From Fusobacterium sp. FSA-380-WT-3A (GTDB taxonomy: Bacteria > Fusobacteriota > Fusobacteriia > Fusobacteriales > Fusobacteriaceae), in the NCBI RefSeq assembly GCF_012843705.1, contig NZ_JABAFQ010000002.1:186001-250000 (forward strand): DNA of 64,000 nucleotides. The letters run 5' to 3'. Below are positions 25,461-34,421 of this stretch, piece by piece; the stretch's first letter is position 1, and each line of letters opens with the position of its first letter. The translations under genes were made by a program, and so were the position numbers. A model generated the notes under the pieces. That model did not search any database and had not been told where the DNA came from. It was given only the letters and a program-made list of their open reading frames with translations.

Positions 25461-26770
25461 TTATATTTCATTTATCATTGACTTTAATATTTCTTCATCA
25501 TCTGGAATTTCTCCTTCTTCAACTAATTCTCCTATTAAATTACATAAAATTCTTCTAAAATATTTATGTTTTGTAATAGATAATATACTTCTCGAATCTG
25601 TTAACATTCCAATAAATCTCCTTAAAAGTTCAAAATTAGCTAAAGTATTTATTTGCTCTTCTATCTCTTTTTTTGATCTAAAAAACGCCATTCAGATCCA
25701 AATTGCATTTTTCAAGTACCGTTCATCTGATTGAAAATTTCCTATCATAGATGCTAAAACTTCATTTTCTTTTAGATTTATACAATAAAGAATTGTTTTT
25801 GGTAATTCATTATTTTTACCCAATTCATTTAATAAAGTAGATAATTCTCTAGCATAATTATAATCTCCTATAGAATCCATTCCAATATCTGTTCCAAGTT
25901 TATTACACATTCTAGTGTTATTATTTCTCATTGCCTCAATATGAATTTGTATTCCTAAATTATATTTTTTATATCCTCTATCTAACTCAAATAATAATAT
26001 AATTTTTTATATTTTTATTTTCCAAGAAAGAATTTCCTTTCTCTGTATAAATCTCTTCAATTTCATCATTAGATACTAGTAAAAAAACGGTTCTTCCATC
26101 TTAAATCCATTATTAAACATCTATTTTATACAAAAAAATATATCCTTTCTTTTAAAGTTTCTATTAATTTTTTTTAATATCAATTTTTTTATTAGTAATT
26201 TTTCTATCCATTCAATATAATCATTTCTTCTATTGTAAATGCTTTATCTGATCTAAAAATTAGGAAAATTTTTATTTTATAGTCTTTATCATAAGATAAA
26301 ATTTTACAATATTCTAAAGTATCTACAAGCTCATCTATTGTACACAATACTTTTATATTCATTTTTTTATTAAATTTCTGGTTGAATATTCTTCTTTTTT
26401 AACAACATATTTATTTTTTTCAATAACTGAAACATTTTTTTCATTTAAAATATCATCTCTCTGCAATTCTAAATGACAACGATAATATAAAGTGTTTCCA
26501 TAACAATATTCCATTGTTCTAACAAAAGCTAAAAATTTTCATAATCATTTATATTATCGGTTATATATTTTTTATTGACTCTCATAACCCTCCATTTTAT
26601 ATGATCATTTAACCAAATCTCTGTAATATTTTTATACTTTTTATTCTCTACTATGTCTCCTGTACTCAAACATTTGTAATAATCAAAAATAGGTATATTT
26701 TTAGCATATTTTTAATAAAGTTTTTTTACTTAATATCATTTTTTAATAAAAATTCTTCTGTTATAAACAT
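25461..26770 (-). pseudogene. uxaC: Decayed glucuronate isomerase (uxaC)
   Basis: Reading the minus strand in changing frames recovers most of UxaC in order: an N-terminus with MFITEEFLLKNDI; IPIFDYYKCL where the enzyme should have a DYHCH metal motif; IWLNDHIKW; EEYSTRNLIKK; IKVLCTIDELVDTLEY; FRSDKAFTIEE; NNNTRMCNKLG; DSIGDYNYARE; PKTILYCIN; IGNFQ; GMLTDSRSIL and YFRRILCN. There are at least six stops or frameshifts, two catalytic histidines are gone and the C-terminus is short. Two surviving open stretches (25692-25931 and 25461-25691) are fragments of this gene, not separate genes. It sits between uxuA and manA, where a working isomerase would feed UxuB. Confidence 0.93.
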
Positions 26771-26794
26771 ATTTTTTATTTCATCAAATTATAG

Positions 26795-26822
26795 AAAAGG
26801 GTATTCTTAAAGAATACCCTTT
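26795..26822 (-). terminator. Terminator after uxuA
   Basis: A 12-bp near-perfect stem built on AAAGGGTATTCT, with a tight loop and a short T-rich tail, seven bases beyond the uxuA stop. It separates uxuA from the uxaC pseudogene. Confidence 0.75.
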
Positions 26823-26828
26823 ATCTCA

Positions 26829-27899
26829 TTATTTATATTTTTCTAAAGTATCCCAAATTCCTAAAAGATACATAACACCTAAAGCTCTATCATATAAACC
26901 ATATCCTGGTCTACAATTTTTTTCTTCACCCCATAAATGTCTTCCATGATCTGGTCTAATATATCCTTTAAAATTAATATCATGATACGCTTTCACTACT
27001 TCAACTATGTCTACATTACCATCACATGCTCTATGAGAACTCTCTATAAAATCACCATTTTCAAATACTTTTACATTTCTTATATGAGCAAAATGAATTC
27101 TATCACCAAATCTTTTTATAAGTTTAGGTATATCATTTTTTAAATTTGGACCTAAAGAACCACTACATAATGTTAAACCATTATATGGACTATCTACTAA
27201 TTTTAAAACTTTTTCTATATGTTCTTCATCTCTTACTATTCTAGGAAGTCCAAATATTGGCCAAGGTGGATCATCAGGATGAACTGCCATTTTCACTCCC
27301 ACCTCTTCACATACAGGAATTATTCTTTCTAAAAAATACTTAAAATTCTCTGTTAATTTCTCTTCTGTAACATCTTTATACTCTTCAAATAGTTCATTTA
27401 ATCTAGAAAGTCTTTCTGGTTCCCATCCAGGCATTGTTTTATTTCCTGCTCCCTCTAAAATTCTTCTAGTTACTTCTTGAGGTGTAACATCTGATACTAA
27501 ATTTTTTTGATAAAAAAGTGCATTTGAACCATCTGGTAATTTTTTATATAAGTCTGTTCTTGTCCAATCGAATACTGGCATAAAATTATAACATATAACT
27601 TTCACTCCAACTTTAGCCAATTTTTTTATAGTATCTATATATATATCTATATATTTGTCTCTTGTTGGCTTACCAATTTTTATATCATCATGAACATTTA
27701 CACTTTCTACTACATCTGCATTAAAACCTTTTGACTTTATATAATCTGTAACCTCTTTTATTCTTTCAAATTCCCATTCTTCTCCAGCCACTTTATCATG
27801 TAATGACCAGACAATTGAAGTTACCCCTGGAATTTGCTTAATATGATCTAATGTTATTTCATCATTATTTTGACCATACCATCTCCATGACATTTGCAT
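26829..27899 (-). CDS. uxuA: Mannonate dehydratase
   Basis: Dehydrates D-mannonate to 2-keto-3-deoxygluconate. The 356-residue TIM-barrel enzyme has the UxuA start MSWRWYG, VKMAVHPDDPPWPIFGLPRI (near 207-226), LCSGSLG near 246-252, HIRN near 275 and RPDHGR near 319-324, which hold the metal and substrate residues. A GAGGGG site lies eight bases before the ATG. It is the last intact gene of the uxuB-dctPQM-uxuA operon and uses the product of UxuB. Confidence 0.97.
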   Translation of the reverse strand: MQMSWRWYGQNNDEITLDHIKQIPGVTSIVWSLHDKVAGEEWEFERIKEVTDYIKSKGFNADVVESVNVHDDIKIGKPTRDKYIDIYIDTIKKLAKVGVKVICYNFMPVFDWTRTDLYKKLPDGSNALFYQKNLVSDVTPQEVTRRILEGAGNKTMPGWEPERLSRLNELFEEYKDVTEEKLTENFKYFLERIIPVCEEVGVKMAVHPDDPPWPIFGLPRIVRDEEHIEKVLKLVDSPYNGLTLCSGSLGPNLKNDIPKLIKRFGDRIHFAHIRNVKVFENGDFIESSHRACDGNVDIVEVVKAYHDINFKGYIRPDHGRHLWGEEKNCRPGYGLYDRALGVMYLLGIWDTLEKYK

Positions 27900-27924
27900 A
27901 TTAAATACCCCTCTTTTTCTATTC

Positions 27925-29211
27925 TTATCCTGCTACTCCATAAACTAAATTTGGTAAATATAATACTGCTCCTGGGAAAAATATCATAAATACTACAACT
28001 AATAATACAGCTATATAAAATGGCCATCCATATTTAACTGTTTCTTCTACTGAACATTCCATTATATCTGAAACTGTATATAATGCTGTTCCTACTGGTG
28101 GAGTCATTACTCCAAATGTTACACAAGTCATCATTATCATTCCAAAAACTACTGGATCTACTCCTACATTTTGCATAACTGGTAATAATATTGGTGTTAA
28201 AATCAATGCAATTACAGTAGTTTCCATAAACATTCCACAAGCCAGTAAAAATAAAACAACTAAAACTAATAAAATTGTAGAATTTGAAGAAATTCCAGCT
28301 AATGATTCTGCCAATCTTATAGTAATATTATCATAAACTACTCCATATCCAAAAGTTCCAGAAAATGCTAATATAATTGTTATTACTGTAATATCTTTTA
28401 CACTATCTTTTACTGTTTGCATAAAAGTTTTCATATTTAATTCTTTATATATAAATATCCCTACAAATAAAGCATAAGCAACAGCAAATGACCCAGATTC
28501 TGTTGGACTCATTACTCCAAATCTTATTAAAGCAATTAATAAAATTGGAAATATCAAAGCCCATATACTTACAATAAAAGTTTTTAAAATTTCACTAAGG
28601 CTAGCTCTTTTTTCTCTCTCAGGTTTATATCCAAATTTACGAGCTGATATAGAACAAGCTATCATTAAAAGAATCATCATTAAAATTCCTGGTACCCAAC
28701 CAGCCATAAATAATCTTCCTATAGATACTTCTCCTACTGTACCATATATTATTAATCCCATACTAGGTGGAATTGTAGCAACTATTAAACCTGATAAACC
28801 ATTTATAGCTGCACTCCAACCTCTAGCATATCCTAATCTTGTCATCTCAGGTCCTAGTATTCTCGATTCCATAGCTGCATCAGCTACTGCAGAACCAGAA
28901 ACTCCTCCCATAAGAGTACTCAATACACATGATACTTGACCTAAATTTCCCCACATATGTCCTGTACAGACATCAGCTAACTTCATAAGTCTATTTGTTA
29001 TCCCACTACTATTCATTAAATTTCCAGCAAATATAAATAATGGAATAGCTAACATTGTAAAAGATTGACTTGTTGAAATCGATTTTTGTACTAACACAGA
29101 CATTGGAAGATCCCTAACTAAGAAAAATGTTAATCCTGATAGTCCTATTGAAAATGCAACAGGCATTCCTAAAAATAAAAATACTAAAAACACTGGTATT
29201 GCAAATTCCAT
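27925..29211 (-). CDS. dctM: TRAP transporter large permease (DctM), uxu operon
   Basis: A 428-residue membrane protein with about twelve helices and the DctM segments FLGMPVAFSIGLSG, GVSGSAVADAA, IPPSMGLIIYG and METTVIALILTPILLP. It overlaps the dctQ stop codon in a TAATG arrangement, so it is translationally coupled. With uxuB and uxuA around it, a hexuronate or an aldonate such as mannonate or fructuronate is the likely cargo. Confidence 0.95.
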   Translation of the reverse strand: MEFAIPVFLVFLFLGMPVAFSIGLSGLTFFLVRDLPMSVLVQKSISTSQSFTMLAIPLFIFAGNLMNSSGITNRLMKLADVCTGHMWGNLGQVSCVLSTLMGGVSGSAVADAAMESRILGPEMTRLGYARGWSAAINGLSGLIVATIPPSMGLIIYGTVGEVSIGRLFMAGWVPGILMMILLMIACSISARKFGYKPEREKRASLSEILKTFIVSIWALIFPILLIALIRFGVMSPTESGSFAVAYALFVGIFIYKELNMKTFMQTVKDSVKDITVITIILAFSGTFGYGVVYDNITIRLAESLAGISSNSTILLVLVVLFLLACGMFMETTVIALILTPILLPVMQNVGVDPVVFGMIMMTCVTFGVMTPPVGTALYTVSDIMECSVEETVKYGWPFYIAVLLVVVFMIFFPGAVLYLPNLVYGVAG

Positions 29212-29696
29212 TAATTATTTTCACCCCACTTATCGCTAGAAATTTTTATACTTTCTTTTAATCTAATAGCTGTAGATATTATCATTAATACTGCTCCTAC
29301 AGGAACAGAAGCCGTAACCCAAGCATAACTTATTCCTAAAGTTGTAATTGTTCTTTTAGCACCCGTTATTGCCATTACATATCCATATTTTACCAATATT
29401 AGTAAAAAACAGATTATTATACATTTAAATATAATATCTAAATATTTTTGAAATAATTTAGGAAAATATTTAGTTAATACCTCAATTCCTATTAACTTAG
29501 TATTTCTTATCGCTAAATCACTTCCTAAAAATATCATCCAAGCAAAAGCAACTAAAGCAGCATCTTGAGCCCAGTTTATAGGATATCCTACTGTTCTAAA
29601 AATTGCTGAACTAAAAACTAAGAAAAATATTCCTATAAGTAATATACTAGCTATTAAACTTTCTAATTTACAAAATTTATTGTATAACTTTAACAA
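29211..29696 (-). CDS. dctQ: TRAP transporter small permease (DctQ), uxu operon
   Basis: A 161-residue membrane protein with four helices and the DctQ signature near INWAQDAALVAFAWMIFLG. It starts at a TTG codon nine bases after a GGAGG site; no ATG fits the first helix as well. Its stop overlaps the dctM start by one base. Confidence 0.9.
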   Translation of the reverse strand: MLKLYNKFCKLESLIASILLIGIFFLVFSSAIFRTVGYPINWAQDAALVAFAWMIFLGSDLAIRNTKLIGIEVLTKYFPKLFQKYLDIIFKCIIICFLLILVKYGYVMAITGAKRTITTLGISYAWVTASVPVGAVLMIISTAIRLKESIKISSDKWGENN

Positions 29697-29717
29697 CTTA
29701 TCTTGCCTCCTAAAATT

Positions 29718-30725
29718 CTAATTTTTTCCTATTTCTTCATATATTTTTTTACGTAAATCTGTGTATTTTAATGCATCATAAGCCTTTTCTACAGATTTTT
29801 TAAATGCTTCTTTGTCTACTTTTACAATTTTCATTCCATTATCTACTAAAGTTTTTTCCATCTCAGCTTGCATAGATTCTATTTTTTTACCATTATTATA
29901 AGCAGTTTCATTTGCTGTTTCTAATAATATTGTTTTATACTCTTCTGGTAATTTACTAAACCATCCTTCTCCTGTTACTAAACAATTTAATAAATTAATA
30001 TGCTCTGTTTTATTAACAACTTTACAAACTTCATAAATATGTGAACTTACTGCTGATGTATACTGAACTTCACAACCATCTATAGATTTTGTTTGAATAC
30101 CATTATAAACTTCACTCCATGCAATATTATAAGGTGTCACTCCCATGGCTTTCATACTTTCTACATAAGGAGCTGCTCCTGGAGTTCTAACTACAATCCC
30201 TTTTAAATCAGCTGGTACTTTTGCTTCTTTATGTCCCATAAAAGAACGTGCTCCATCATAATAATTAAATGTTAAGACTCTCAAATTATGTTCTGTTAAT
30301 TCATTTAACCATCCTTTAAATGTTTCTGTTTCCATTACTTTTAACGCTTCATCATAATTATCTACAAAATATGCCATATTAAATATTCCTATTTCTGGAA
30401 CATAGTCTGACATACGTCCTGCATCAGTCAATACTGCTACATTTATTCCTTGTACTGCTTGATCTATTATATCTTCTTCTACTCCTAATGAACTAGATGG
30501 ATAAACTGTTATTTTTAATCCTCCGCTTGTTTTCTCATCAACTTCTTTTGCTAATTCTTGTAATCCTTGAACTATAACTGAAGATTCTGCTTGAGTAGTA
30601 GAAATTTTTAGCTCATAAACTTTCTTTTCTTCAGCTTTTGAACCAGCCTCCTTATTTCCACCACATGCTACTAATCCTCCTAATAACATACAAAATAATG
30701 CCCCTTTAATCATTCTCCCTTTCAT
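29718..30725 (-). CDS. dctP: TRAP transporter solute-binding lipoprotein (DctP), uxu operon
   Basis: A 335-residue binding protein with a lipobox GGLVAC (cysteine about 21) and the DctP fold. It has the GARSFMGHK segment (near 160-168), the DLKGIVVRTPGAAPYVESM arginine segment and SEVYNGIQTKSIDGCE. It lies 17 bases after uxuB with an AGGAGGAG site. It differs clearly from the dctP at 21528, so the two systems probably bind different ligands. Confidence 0.94.
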   Translation of the reverse strand: MKGRMIKGALFCMLLGGLVACGGNKEAGSKAEEKKVYELKISTTQAESSVIVQGLQELAKEVDEKTSGGLKITVYPSSSLGVEEDIIDQAVQGINVAVLTDAGRMSDYVPEIGIFNMAYFVDNYDEALKVMETETFKGWLNELTEHNLRVLTFNYYDGARSFMGHKEAKVPADLKGIVVRTPGAAPYVESMKAMGVTPYNIAWSEVYNGIQTKSIDGCEVQYTSAVSSHIYEVCKVVNKTEHINLLNCLVTGEGWFSKLPEEYKTILLETANETAYNNGKKIESMQAEMEKTLVDNGMKIVKVDKEAFKKSVEKAYDALKYTDLRKKIYEEIGKN

Positions 30726-30742
30726 ATTTCTCCTCCTAATTT

Positions 30743-32338
30743 TTATATATATTTTTTTAGTGTATTAATTACTGCATTTTTTCCATTCAACATTTCTACA
30801 AAATATTTTTCAACTTTATCTGCTATTCCTATTTTTTCTAAATCAACTCCAAAAATAATTTTATTTTTTAAAATTTCTTTTAATTGTCCTTGATATGAAG
30901 TTATATTTCCATATTCTATACCCCTCATTTTCTCTTTCAGCATTTCTAACATTGGATCTGAACTAATACTTCTTTCATTTCCTTCATCATCTATTCCCAT
31001 TAGGTATCTAAACCATCCTGCATATACTAAAGGAATGTATTTTATATTTTCTATTTTTAATTCATCATTCGCTAAATATGCTTTTAAAGTTTCTCCAAAT
31101 CTTATACCTACTTTTTGAGAAGTATCTGTTGCTATTCTTTCTGGTTGATCTGGAATAAATGGATTAGCAAATCTTTCATTTATAACCTCATCTATAAATT
31201 TTTTAGGATCTAAAATTTTTGGATCATCTACAACTTTCAATGCTTCATCATAACCTATTTTTTTTATCAATTTGTTTAATAAAGGATCTGATACAGCTTC
31301 ATAAATAGTTTTTTTATTTAATAAACACCCAAATATAGCTAATGTTGTGTGTAATGGATTTAAGCAAGTAGTTACTTTCATTCTTTCTGTTTTTTCTACT
31401 ATTTCTCTATTCGTTATATAAACTCCTGCTTCTGCCTCTTCCAATAATGGTCTTCCATTTGGAAACTTATCCTCTACAACAAAATATTCTGCTGTCTCTG
31501 AATTTACAAAAGCTGAAGTATATGTATTCTTATTAGTAACTATTATATCCATATTTTCAAACCCTAATTTCTCTAAATACTCTTTTACAACTTGGGCTGG
31601 TCTAGGAGTAATTTTATCTATCATTGATATAGGATAACTTACTTTTTTTTCATCTGTTAAATAGTCCAGAAATTCTTTTTCAAGATATCCATTATTTACC
31701 CAAAAAGTAGCTATATTTAAAACAGCTTCTCTAATTTTATCTCCATTTCCAGAACAATTATCCATACTAACTAGAGCTATTGGTTCTCTATTATTTTTAA
31801 ATCTTTTATATAACAAATAAGTTATTATACTCATAATATGTTTTGATTTTTCAGGTAAATTTTGTATATCTTCTTTGACTATATCAAAAAATTCCCCATT
31901 TGGATCTTTTAAATTATAACCTTTTTCTGTAATTGTAAAACTTATTATTTGTAAACTTGGAGAAGTTACGATTTTCACCAAGTCATCTCTATTCTCTTTA
32001 ACCTTCAAAGATTCAATAACGCTTCCTATAATTTCTGGTAAAAATTTTCCATCTTTAGATAGTACAACTGAAACAGATAAATTATCAAAAGGTCTATATA
32101 CCTTATCAATTATTTCCTCATCAAAACTCTCAGCTACTATTATCCCTGTATTTTCTTTTCCATTATTTAATAAATTTTCTTGCATTTTAGCTACATAAGC
32201 TCTAAAAATATTTCCCCCTCCAAAATGTAACCACTTTGGTGTTTTTAGAGTATTTTCTCTTATTTTTTTTATATCATATAAAGGTATTTTTATATTATTA
32301 GAAGCCATTGTTTCTAATTCATTTAGAGATAACTTCAT
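30743..32338 (-). CDS. uxuB: Fructuronate reductase (mannitol dehydrogenase family)
   Basis: A 531-residue NAD-dependent reductase that converts D-fructuronate to D-mannonate, the substrate of UxuA. It has an N-terminal Rossmann domain starting at LHFGGGNIFRAYV (near 37-49), SMDNCSGNG near 190-198 and a C-terminal helical domain with the PLHTTLAIFGCLL substrate segment. Tagaturonate reductase and mannitol dehydrogenase are in the same superfamily; the partner uxuA makes fructuronate the best call. It is the first gene of the operon behind a consensus promoter, divergent from kdgA. Confidence 0.92.
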   Translation of the reverse strand: MKLSLNELETMASNNIKIPLYDIKKIRENTLKTPKWLHFGGGNIFRAYVAKMQENLLNNGKENTGIIVAESFDEEIIDKVYRPFDNLSVSVVLSKDGKFLPEIIGSVIESLKVKENRDDLVKIVTSPSLQIISFTITEKGYNLKDPNGEFFDIVKEDIQNLPEKSKHIMSIITYLLYKRFKNNREPIALVSMDNCSGNGDKIREAVLNIATFWVNNGYLEKEFLDYLTDEKKVSYPISMIDKITPRPAQVVKEYLEKLGFENMDIIVTNKNTYTSAFVNSETAEYFVVEDKFPNGRPLLEEAEAGVYITNREIVEKTERMKVTTCLNPLHTTLAIFGCLLNKKTIYEAVSDPLLNKLIKKIGYDEALKVVDDPKILDPKKFIDEVINERFANPFIPDQPERIATDTSQKVGIRFGETLKAYLANDELKIENIKYIPLVYAGWFRYLMGIDDEGNERSISSDPMLEMLKEKMRGIEYGNITSYQGQLKEILKNKIIFGVDLEKIGIADKVEKYFVEMLNGKNAVINTLKKYI

Positions 32339-32362
32339 TTTATCCTCCTTTTTTTATTTTAT

Positions 32363-32376
32363 ACTTGTATACTAGA
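32363..32376. promoter_or_regulatory. GTATAC operator candidate at the uxuB start site
   Basis: ACTTGTATACTAGA, centred on the palindrome GTATAC (32367-32372), lies just after the -10 box. Several FCD-type GntR regulators recognise TTGTATACAA-like sites, and one is encoded at 23645. Confidence 0.5.
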
Positions 32377-32405
32377 ATTATATAATAACAAAATTATATT
32401 GTCAA
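32377..32405 (-). promoter_or_regulatory. Promoter of the uxuB operon
   Basis: Fully consensus: TTGACA (32400-32405), 17-bp spacer, TATAAT (32377-32382) on the minus strand. Confidence 0.9.
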
Positions 32406-32488
32406 TACTTTTTTATTTTTTTCTTAAAAAAAAACAAAACAAAATAAAACAATACATTTTATATATAAAATTTATTTAAATACTAAAT

Positions 32489-32502
32489 TTTTATATATGA
32501 AA
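32489..32502. promoter_or_regulatory. Operator-like half site upstream of kdgA (distal copy)
   Basis: TTTTATATATGAAA followed by CTTTTTTT. The right half matches the sites at 16865 and 32574; the left half is degenerate. Confidence 0.35.
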
Positions 32503-32573
32503 CTTTTTTTATTTTTTATTCTTTCTCTAAATCTTTATAAAAAATAAATTTATTTTTTTTGTTCCATTATTTT

Positions 32574-32587
32574 TTTCTTATATGAAA
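32574..32587. promoter_or_regulatory. Operator candidate upstream of kdgA (proximal copy)
   Basis: TTTCTTATATGAAA differs from the tctC site TTTCGTATATGAAA at one base. It lies about 20 bases before the -35 box of kdgA. Confidence 0.5.
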
Positions 32588-32606
32588 CTTTTTTTTTATT
32601 TTATTA

Positions 32607-32635
32607 TTGTTTTTTTATAAATTATAAGTTATAAA
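32607..32635 (+). promoter_or_regulatory. Probable kdgA-kdgK promoter
   Basis: TTGTTT (32607-32612), 17-bp spacer, TATAAA (32630-32635). Confidence 0.5.
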
Positions 32636-32670
32636 TTTATTATAAAATAAAATGTCTAGAGGTGAGGTAA

Positions 32671-33306
32671 TTGTTAAAAAAGCATGAAACTATTGAAAAA
32701 ATTATAAATACTGGTATAGTAGCCGTTGTAAGAAGTGAAAGTATTGAAGAAGGAATAAGAATTTCTAAAGCTTGTGTTCAAGGGGGAATTCCTGCTATTG
32801 AAGTTACATACACTGTTCCTGGAGCTACAGAAGTTATCAAAGCTCTAAAAAATGAATTTTCTCCTTCTGAATTAATAGTTGGAGCTGGAACTGTATTAGA
32901 TGCTACTACAGCAAGAATAGCTATTTTAGCTGGAGCTGAATATATTGTTTCTCCTGGATTTGATTTAGAAACTGCTAAATTATGTAATTTATATCAAATT
33001 CCATATATGCCTGGTTGTATGACTATAACTGAAATGACAAAAGCTATGGAATATGGTTGTGATATTATCAAGTTATTCCCTGGAAGTGCTTTTGGTCCTT
33101 CATTTGTAAAAGCTGTTAAAGCTCCATTACCTCAAGTTAATATTATGCCTACAGGAGGAGTTAGTCTTGATAATATAGAAGAATGGTTCAAAAATGGTGT
33201 CGTAGCTGTAGGTGCTGGAGGAAAATTAGCTTCTGGAACTAGTGAATCTATAATAGAAACTGCTAAAGCATTTGTTAATAAAATAAAAGAAATTAGAAAT
33301 AAATAA
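32671..33306 (+). CDS. kdgA: 2-keto-3-deoxy-6-phosphogluconate aldolase
   Basis: Cleaves KDPG to pyruvate and glyceraldehyde-3-phosphate. The 211-residue class I aldolase has E44 (IEVTYT) and the Schiff-base lysine K134 in DIIKLFPGSAFGP, with the phosphate-binding PTGGV loop near 171-175. It starts at a TTG codon preceded by AGAGGTGAGG, the same arrangement as the IclR gene at 12124. It is the first gene of a two-gene operon with kdgK and is divergent from uxuB. Confidence 0.97.
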   Translation: MLKKHETIEKIINTGIVAVVRSESIEEGIRISKACVQGGIPAIEVTYTVPGATEVIKALKNEFSPSELIVGAGTVLDATTARIAILAGAEYIVSPGFDLETAKLCNLYQIPYMPGCMTITEMTKAMEYGCDIIKLFPGSAFGPSFVKAVKAPLPQVNIMPTGGVSLDNIEEWFKNGVVAVGAGGKLASGTSESIIETAKAFVNKIKEIRNK

Positions 33307-33321
33307 TTAATGGAGGAGATT

Positions 33322-34353
33322 ATGTTTAATTTTTCTGAAAAAAAATTTGATGTTATTTCTTGTGGAGAGATAATAATGAGATTATCTCCTGCAATTGGAA
33401 AAATTCTAATTCAAGATGGTCCTTTAGATAGAAATCTTGGTGGAGCTGAACTTAATGTAGTTACGGGGATATCTACTCTTGGAGGAAAAACAAGTTTCCT
33501 TTCTAAAATACCTGACCATGATTTAGGGATGTATGCTAAAAGATGTATAGATTTAAGTGGGATAAATTCTGAATATTTAGTGTATGATTCATCCAAAAAT
33601 AAAAGATTAGCTCTTTATTATTACGAGTATGGGGCTTCTCCTAGAAAACCTAGTGTAGTTTATGATAGAAATGATTCATCATTTCAATTTTTGCATTCTA
33701 ATGAAATAAATTCAGAAGTGTATTCTTCTACAAAAGTTTTTCATACTAGTGGTATTTCTCTAGGACTTTGTGAAAACTCTAAAACTTTAGTTAAAGACCT
33801 TATTAAGAATTTTAAAAAAGGTGGAGCATTAATTTCTTTTGATGTAAATTTTAGAAGAAATCTTTGGGGAGATGAAGAAAATGCAAGAAAGGAAATAGTA
33901 ACTATTTTACCTGAAATAGATATTCTTTTCGCTTCTGAAGAGACATTAAGAAAAATGTTTAAACAAACAGGAACAATGGAAGAAATTATGAAAAATTTTG
34001 CTAAAGATAATAATATTTCTCTTCTAATTTCAACACAAAGAACTGTAAATTCACCAAAATCTCATAATTTTACATCTATAATTTATAGTGCTATTGAAGA
34101 TAAATTTTACTCAGAAAAATCTTATGATAATATTGAAATCGTAGATAGAATCGGAAGTGGTGACGCTTATGTAGCTGGAGCTCTTTATGGTTTAACTACT
34201 TTTGATTGTCCTTTAAAAGCATTAAAGTACGGAAATGCTTTAGGAAGTTTAAAAAATACTCTTTTAGGAGATGTGGTAGCTTTTTCTAAAAATACAGTTG
34301 ATTCTATTATAAAAGACCACGAAGAAGGTTCTAGTTCAGAAATGAACAGATAA
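33322..34353 (+). CDS. kdgK: 2-keto-3-deoxygluconate kinase
   Basis: A PfkB-family kinase of 343 residues that phosphorylates 2-keto-3-deoxygluconate to KDPG, supplying the aldolase encoded just upstream. It shows CGEIIMRLSP at the start, LGGAELNV (substrate lid region) and the C-terminal DRIGSGDAYVAGA motif with the catalytic aspartate. The ATG at 33322 has GGAGG five bases before it; an ATG four codons earlier overlaps that site. It joins the KduI/KduD and UxuB/UxuA branches. Confidence 0.95.
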   Translation: MFNFSEKKFDVISCGEIIMRLSPAIGKILIQDGPLDRNLGGAELNVVTGISTLGGKTSFLSKIPDHDLGMYAKRCIDLSGINSEYLVYDSSKNKRLALYYYEYGASPRKPSVVYDRNDSSFQFLHSNEINSEVYSSTKVFHTSGISLGLCENSKTLVKDLIKNFKKGGALISFDVNFRRNLWGDEENARKEIVTILPEIDILFASEETLRKMFKQTGTMEEIMKNFAKDNNISLLISTQRTVNSPKSHNFTSIIYSAIEDKFYSEKSYDNIEIVDRIGSGDAYVAGALYGLTTFDCPLKALKYGNALGSLKNTLLGDVVAFSKNTVDSIIKDHEEGSSSEMNR

Positions 34354-34381
34354 TTTCTCCAACTCATTATTAAACCATAAA

Positions 34382-34411
34382 AAACAGGAGTCTAAATTTA
34401 GACTCCTGTTT
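34382..34411. terminator. Bidirectional terminator between kdgK and the WYL gene
   Basis: A perfect 30-base palindrome (15 bp per arm, core CAGGAGTC/GACTCCTG) with A and T ends, between convergent genes. Confidence 0.88.
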
Positions 34412-34421
34412 CCCTTTTATA

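Larger units (their letters stand above)
32339..32670. promoter_or_regulatory. Divergent control region between uxuB and kdgA
   Basis: 332 bases, over 80% A+T. It holds one consensus promoter for uxuB, a GTATAC-type operator at its start site, two copies of an ATATGAAACTTTTTTT-type element, and a weaker promoter for kdgA. No open frame or RNA gene was seen. Confidence 0.75.

Noticed and set aside
25461-25931. Two small open frames of 76 and 79 codons as separate genes
   Set aside because: Both match consecutive pieces of UxaC and are broken by frameshift; they are parts of the uxaC pseudogene.
25932-26800. Possible insertion element or phage remnant in a gene-poor stretch
   Set aside because: No inverted ends or transposase sequence; frame-by-frame reading recovers UxaC along its length.
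30743-32338. Mannitol dehydrogenase as primary call
   Set aside because: Same superfamily, but co-operonic uxuA and the uronate context favour fructuronate reductase.
32440-32640. Possible CRISPR or tandem repeat from repeated ATATGAAACTTTTTTT
   Set aside because: Only two copies with unrelated spacing in very A+T-rich DNA; better explained as operator sites.
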